Shown: positions 61,233 to 64,000 of the stretch, piece by piece
How positions within the stretch are numbered: position 1 is the first letter of the stretch
How the letters are laid out: each line of letters starts with the position of its first letter
Assembly (NCBI GenBank): GCA_017525915.1
Contig: JAFXSC010000008.1
Span: 81,046-145,045 of the forward strand
Source: Ruminococcus sp.
GTDB taxonomy: Bacteria; Bacillota; Clostridia; Oscillospirales; Ruminococcaceae
Direction: 5' to 3'
DNA: 64,000 nt
Position numbers and translations under genes: made by a program
The notes under the pieces: model-generated
What the model was told of the DNA's origin: nothing
Database searches by the model: none
Seen by the model: the letters and a program-made list of their open reading frames with translations, nothing else

Positions 61233-62333
61233 TTAATGCAGCGATTCAAGTTTTCTGGGTGATATCCATCTGTTTGGCGCCAGAGGTGATTCGTATGAGT
61301 GACCGGTGTAAATGAATACCGATATATTAGTAGGATTTCTGAGCGTGAAGGTGTCAGCAGGGAAGCCGCTGCCGGAATTGTTGAGGAACAGAACATACTG
61401 ATCTTCGATCTCCGGTTCAAACTCTGTATACGCCTTGATGATGTCATCTTCGTTCTTGACGTATCCGCCGCTGAAGTACACCGATATTGTGTCGCCGACT
61501 TCGATGCTGCCGTCGTTGTAAGCGGCATAAATGTACACATCAGCCTGAATATACGGCATTCCGTTCACCATAGTGTAGTATTTGCGGATCACCGCTGCGC
61601 CTACTGCCTGACCGCCTCTGAGCTCGTCATCGGTAAGCTCTGTACGCTGTACTCCGGCCGGGGGCTTGGTATCTGACCCGCCAGTTTCTTTATCATTAGG
61701 AAGGATTATTATGTCGGGGACTACTGTCCTGTCCCTTCCTGACGGTAATGTGATCACCGGCTGTACTGCACTGCTCATTGTGCTGATTGTTTGCGTAGTG
61801 GTCAGCTGAGCAGTCTGAGTAATCTTCGCCGTTGTTGCAGCAACAGTCGTTGTAACAGCTGAGGTAGTATTTTCGGTCTGTTTTACGGTTGAAGCTGAAG
61901 TCTGTGAGGAGACCTCAGCGGTAGTGACCGCAGTTGTAGTGCTGGCGGTGCTTTCCGAAGAAGCTTCGGTCGTGGCAGGTGCTGAGGTAGATTCTTCGGG
62001 AGTAGTGAAGCTTGCGGATTCTGTTGGGGAGGTGAGAGTTCCCTCTTTATCATCAGTGTGAGCAGCGGCGCTCTCAGAGGTGTGCGTGCCCTCGGTTATG
62101 ACATTGCTGGCTGCAAAATCCTTGTCCGGCGGCGAGGTGCGGAGGATATTGGCGAACAGGAGTATAACCGCCGCGGCACAGATGCCTGCCGATGCGTAGC
62201 GGATCGTCCTGATTATAGGACGCGGCTTGACGGGAGTATTCAGTTTTTCTGAGTATTCTGCAAGGAAATCGTCCTTTTTCAGCGGTTCGGGGATCCCGAA
62301 GGCAGCTGAAAGCCTATCCCTTCGTATCTTCAT
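61233..62333 (-). CDS. Membrane anti-sigma-like protein with extracellular Thr-rich stalk and sensor domain
   Basis: 366 residues: a cytoplasmic N-terminus of about 45 residues, one membrane helix (46-65), a Ser/Thr/Ala-rich stalk (about 75-200) and a C-terminal extracellular domain of about 150 residues (GGQAVGAAVIRKYYTMVNG, VGDTISVYFSGGYVKNEDDI) with no recognised family. It overlaps the sigma factor gene as ATGA. This layout is like that of anti-sigma factors such as the RsgI group, which sense polysaccharides outside the cell in cellulosome producers, though no canonical zinc anti-sigma motif or known carbohydrate module is visible. Role inferred from position and topology. Confidence 0.65.
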   Translation of the reverse strand: MKIRRDRLSAAFGIPEPLKKDDFLAEYSEKLNTPVKPRPIIRTIRYASAGICAAAVILLFANILRTSPPDKDFAASNVITEGTHTSESAAAHTDDKEGTLTSPTESASFTTPEESTSAPATTEASSESTASTTTAVTTAEVSSQTSASTVKQTENTTSAVTTTVAATTAKITQTAQLTTTQTISTMSSAVQPVITLPSGRDRTVVPDIIILPNDKETGGSDTKPPAGVQRTELTDDELRGGQAVGAAVIRKYYTMVNGMPYIQADVYIYAAYNDGSIEVGDTISVYFSGGYVKNEDDIIKAYTEFEPEIEDQYVLFLNNSGSGFPADTFTLRNPTNISVFIYTGHSYESPLAPNRWISPRKLESLH

Positions 62334-62791
62334 ATCTGTTCCTCCTCTCCAAGTTTTTCGCGAAGTTCAGTAACAGTACGGCGAAGCTTCCTGCTTGCGG
62401 CAAAGCGCGATATACCGAAAAGGTCGGCAATTACTCCGATCGGAACATCGTTCATATAGCGCAGCAGGAGCATCTCCCTGTCAGTATCGGGAAGGTCTGC
62501 GAGAGCCTGTTTGAGCGTAAGGCTTGAAAGCACTGAGCTTTCAAGGTCGCTGTCCTCCGGAAGGTCTTCCGGAAGCTCGGTGGATTGTTTTTTGCGGAAA
62601 TGGTCAGTGCAGAGGTTGCCGGCAATGGTGTACAGCAGTTGCAGCGATTTATTAACACTTTGGTACTGCGGATGTTCAATATAGCGCAGGAAGGCATCCT
62701 GAGTGATATCCTCGGCAAGCTCCCTGTTTCTGACGCGGACAAAGCAATAGCGGTATATCTTGTCGTAGTGTTCGCTGATATCAAGTGCCAC
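62330..62791 (-). CDS. ECF-type RNA polymerase sigma factor
   Basis: 153 residues with sigma region 2 (HYDKIYRYCFVRVRNRELAEDITQDAFLR-like; DITQDAF is the core-binding box) and region 4 (LPDTDREMLLLRYMNDVPIGVIADLFGIS) with its helix-turn-helix. No region 1 or 3, hence the extracytoplasmic-function class. GTG at 62791 is favoured because GGGAGGCAAAAGC precedes it. Followed by and overlapping its membrane partner gene; release of this factor on an outside signal is the usual mechanism. Confidence 0.88.
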   Translation of the reverse strand: MALDISEHYDKIYRYCFVRVRNRELAEDITQDAFLRYIEHPQYQSVNKSLQLLYTIAGNLCTDHFRKKQSTELPEDLPEDSDLESSVLSSLTLKQALADLPDTDREMLLLRYMNDVPIGVIADLFGISRFAASRKLRRTVTELREKLGEEEQI

Positions 62792-62864
62792 GCTTTTGCC
62801 TCCCTTCAATAAGTATAACGTTTGAGTAAGCGTTTGCGAGCGGTCAAATATGTAAATTTTCTGT

Positions 62865-62897
62865 TAATGAAAGGGCTGCGGAGGTTATCCGCAGCCC
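62865..62897 (-). terminator. Terminator of surface protein gene
   Basis: GGGCTGCGGA / TCCGCAGCCC stem with a five-base loop, then TTTCATT on the minus strand. It separates the surface protein gene from the sigma factor gene. Confidence 0.8.
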
Positions 62898-62922
62898 AGA
62901 ATGTCAGCTCAGCCGGCTGATA

Positions 62923-64000
62923 TTATTCATTGTCTCTCCTGCGTGCAACAAATGCTGCTGCTGCTGCAAGTACGAGAACTGCTGCCGCTGTACCGACGCC
63001 GGTATTGCCAGTCTGAGGTGAATCGTCAGTAACGGTGGCGGTTGTAGTTGTTGTGGTTGTAGTAGTTGTGGTTGAAGTTGTTGTGATGTCGTTGTCGATC
63101 ATTGTGACAGAGCCGTTTGTTACGACAGTTGAATCACCTGTAACTGTACCGTTCTCGATAGTGAAGGTGATGTCTGTTGCGACCTCATAGCCTTCTGGAG
63201 CGGCTGTCTCGTGAAGGGTGTAAGTACCGTCTTCGAGAGCCTTGATAACAGTGGGGGTATCGCCTGAGCGCCATGAGATCGAATTGCCGTTCTCAGTGGA
63301 GATGAGCTCTGCACCGTTGCCGAGGGTGATGTTTGCGATGCTGAAGAAGATATCGTTCCCGCTGATGTCCTTACCTGTAAGGGTAAGAGCTGCGCCGCTG
63401 AGTTCTTTGCCGTGAACGTCCTTCTTGGAGATCTCAATATCGGGGTACTCGTCATCGCCGTAGCCGATGATACCTGTGGTTGTAGTTGTGGAATCATCTT
63501 CGCGGCTTACGATAGCGGTTGTGGTAGTCGTCGAAGTTGTCGTGGTAGTAGTTGTCGTTGTGGTTGTAGTAGTTGTTGTCGTAGTAGTGGTCGTGGTGGT
63601 AGTAGTTGTTGTGGTAGTAGTTGTGGTTGTAGTAGTTGTGGTTGTAGTAGTGGTCGTGGTAGTAGTTGTTGTTGTCGTAGTAGTGGTCGTAGTCGTCGTT
63701 GTAGTTGTAGTTGTCGTGGTTGTAGTTGTCGTAGTGGTTGTTGTAGTGGTAGTTGTTGTGGTTGAAGTTGTGGTCGTTGTTGTAGTTGAAGTCGAAGTAG
63801 TGGTAGTAGTTGTCGTAGTAGTGGTCGTAGAAGTTGTTGTGGCGGTCTGGTCGATCATTACAACATCTTCGGACTCAGCAGGAACTTCGTCCACGCTTAT
63901 GAGCTTGCCGCCTTCAATAGTGAATACGATGTCGGTAGCCTTTTCGTAGCCGTTAGGAGCTGCGATCTCTTTGAGGGTGTACTTACCGTCAACGAGAGTA
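62923..64000 (-). CDS. Sortase-anchored SpaA/Cna-B surface protein with poly-threonine linker (5' part cut by window edge)
   Basis: The frame is open to base 64000, so the N-terminus lies outside; about 358 residues are visible. Order: end of a SpaA-type Cna-B domain (YTLKEIAAPNGYEKATDIVF), a linker of about 109 near-continuous threonines (63520-63846), a second SpaA domain (IEISKKDVHGKELSGAALTL to VTMIDND) with the Lys and Glu (TLHETAAPEGYE) expected for an isopeptide bond, a short Thr linker, SPQTG, a hydrophobic helix and RRRDNE. SPQTG is a sortase signal of the non-LPXTG type. A pilin or adhesin role is inferred. Confidence 0.88.
   Translation of the reverse strand, partial: TLVDGKYTLKEIAAPNGYEKATDIVFTIEGGKLISVDEVPAESEDVVMIDQTATTTSTTTTTTTTTTTSTSTTTTTTTSTTTTTTTTTTTTTTTTTTTTTTTTTTTTTTTTTTTTTTTTTTTTTTTTTTTTTTTTTTTTTTTTTTTTTTTTTTTTSTTTTTAIVSREDDSTTTTTGIIGYGDDEYPDIEISKKDVHGKELSGAALTLTGKDISGNDIFFSIANITLGNGAELISTENGNSISWRSGDTPTVIKALEDGTYTLHETAAPEGYEVATDITFTIENGTVTGDSTVVTNGSVTMIDNDITTTSTTTTTTTTTTTATVTDDSPQTGNTGVGTAAAVLVLAAAAAFVARRRDNE
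63520..63846 (-). repeat. Threonine-codon (ACN) tract
   Basis: About 109 codons, nearly all ACN with a few serine codons near the ends. Codon choice is mixed (ACA, ACT, ACC, some ACG), so it is not a simple perfect microsatellite, which speaks for selection at the protein level. Confidence 0.9.

Noticed and set aside
62798-62860. Autoregulatory ECF promoter before the sigma factor gene
   Set aside because: A CAAACG direct repeat and a TTGACC box are present, but no -35/-10 pair at proper spacing and no recognisable ECF consensus could be fixed.
63467-63949. Valine-rich plus-strand frame opposite the threonine tract
   Set aside because: Arises automatically because ACN codons read as NGT/GTN on the other strand; no ribosome site.

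Overview
The window looks like chromosome from a Gram-positive, strictly anaerobic fibre degrader of the genus Ruminococcus (flavefaciens-like), order Eubacteriales. The case rests on four things. There are dockerin modules in three secreted proteins, one of which also carries cohesin-like modules. The proteins have threonine-rich linkers. There is an electron-bifurcating-type [FeFe] hydrogenase operon. Firmicutes gene order is seen at dgt-dnaG-rpoD, site-2 protease-scpA-scpB-DUF2953-gerW-dac-rluB and rplU-prp-rpmA-obgE. Strong AGGAGG ribosome sites and TTGACA-17-TATAAT promoters fit as well. Species was not tested; genus is inferred from module style.

Layout. 1-2946: a sugar ABC importer (two permeases and a lipoprotein), leftward. 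2963-4189: a lone RecA-fold ATPase gene enclosed by a near-perfect 76-bp inverted repeat, the best candidate for an undescribed mobile or replicative unit. 4193-8144: the dgt-dnaG-rpoD macromolecular synthesis operon, leftward, with a 10-bp direct repeat over its promoter. 8181-13937: YigZ, L31, a large membrane protein, phosphoglucomutase and phosphofructokinase. 13967-18654: a PAS/GGDEF/EAL protein divergent from an OmpR-type two-component system. 18656-21468: metK under a SAM-I riboswitch, and a RadC-like gene. 21577-24985: a secreted double-CE12 dockerin esterase. 24985-33474: a long leftward run from a site-2 protease through scpAB, gerW, dac, rluB and an acetyl-CoA-type metA to four small membrane proteins of unknown function.

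33533-38200: L28, a permuted NlpC/P60-like protein, SpoIIP, cysteine synthase and an oxidoreductase. 38205-45678: an ABC-2 exporter, the rpiB-acetyltransferase-upp operon, and fhs-tsaE-tsaB. 45785-47888: a scaffoldin-like protein with three cohesin-like modules and a C-terminal dockerin. 47911-54965: a Na+/solute symporter, L21-Prp-L27, ObgE, Mini-RNase III, a small kinase, YebC, an acetyltransferase and MntP. 54972-56616: a dockerin protein with InlB-like repeats and a DUF4250 protein. 56957-61188: the HydCBA hydrogenase operon. 61233-64000: an ECF sigma / membrane anti-sigma pair with an extracellular sensor part, then the 3' part of a sortase-anchored SpaA-type surface protein with a stretch of about 109 near-continuous threonine codons.

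How the parts fit: importer, symporter, esterase, scaffoldin, InlB-dockerin protein and surface protein together describe an organism that assembles extracellular enzyme complexes on plant cell wall, takes up the sugars, ferments them (phosphoglucomutase, phosphofructokinase) and disposes of electrons as H2. The sigma/anti-sigma pair is placed and built like an outside-to-inside sensor for such substrates, but that is inference. No tRNA, rRNA, CRISPR array or insertion-sequence transposase was seen. Several intergenic regions share short degenerate repeats (core like AGTGAACAGTGATCACT), and these are related to the inverted repeat around the lone ATPase gene.
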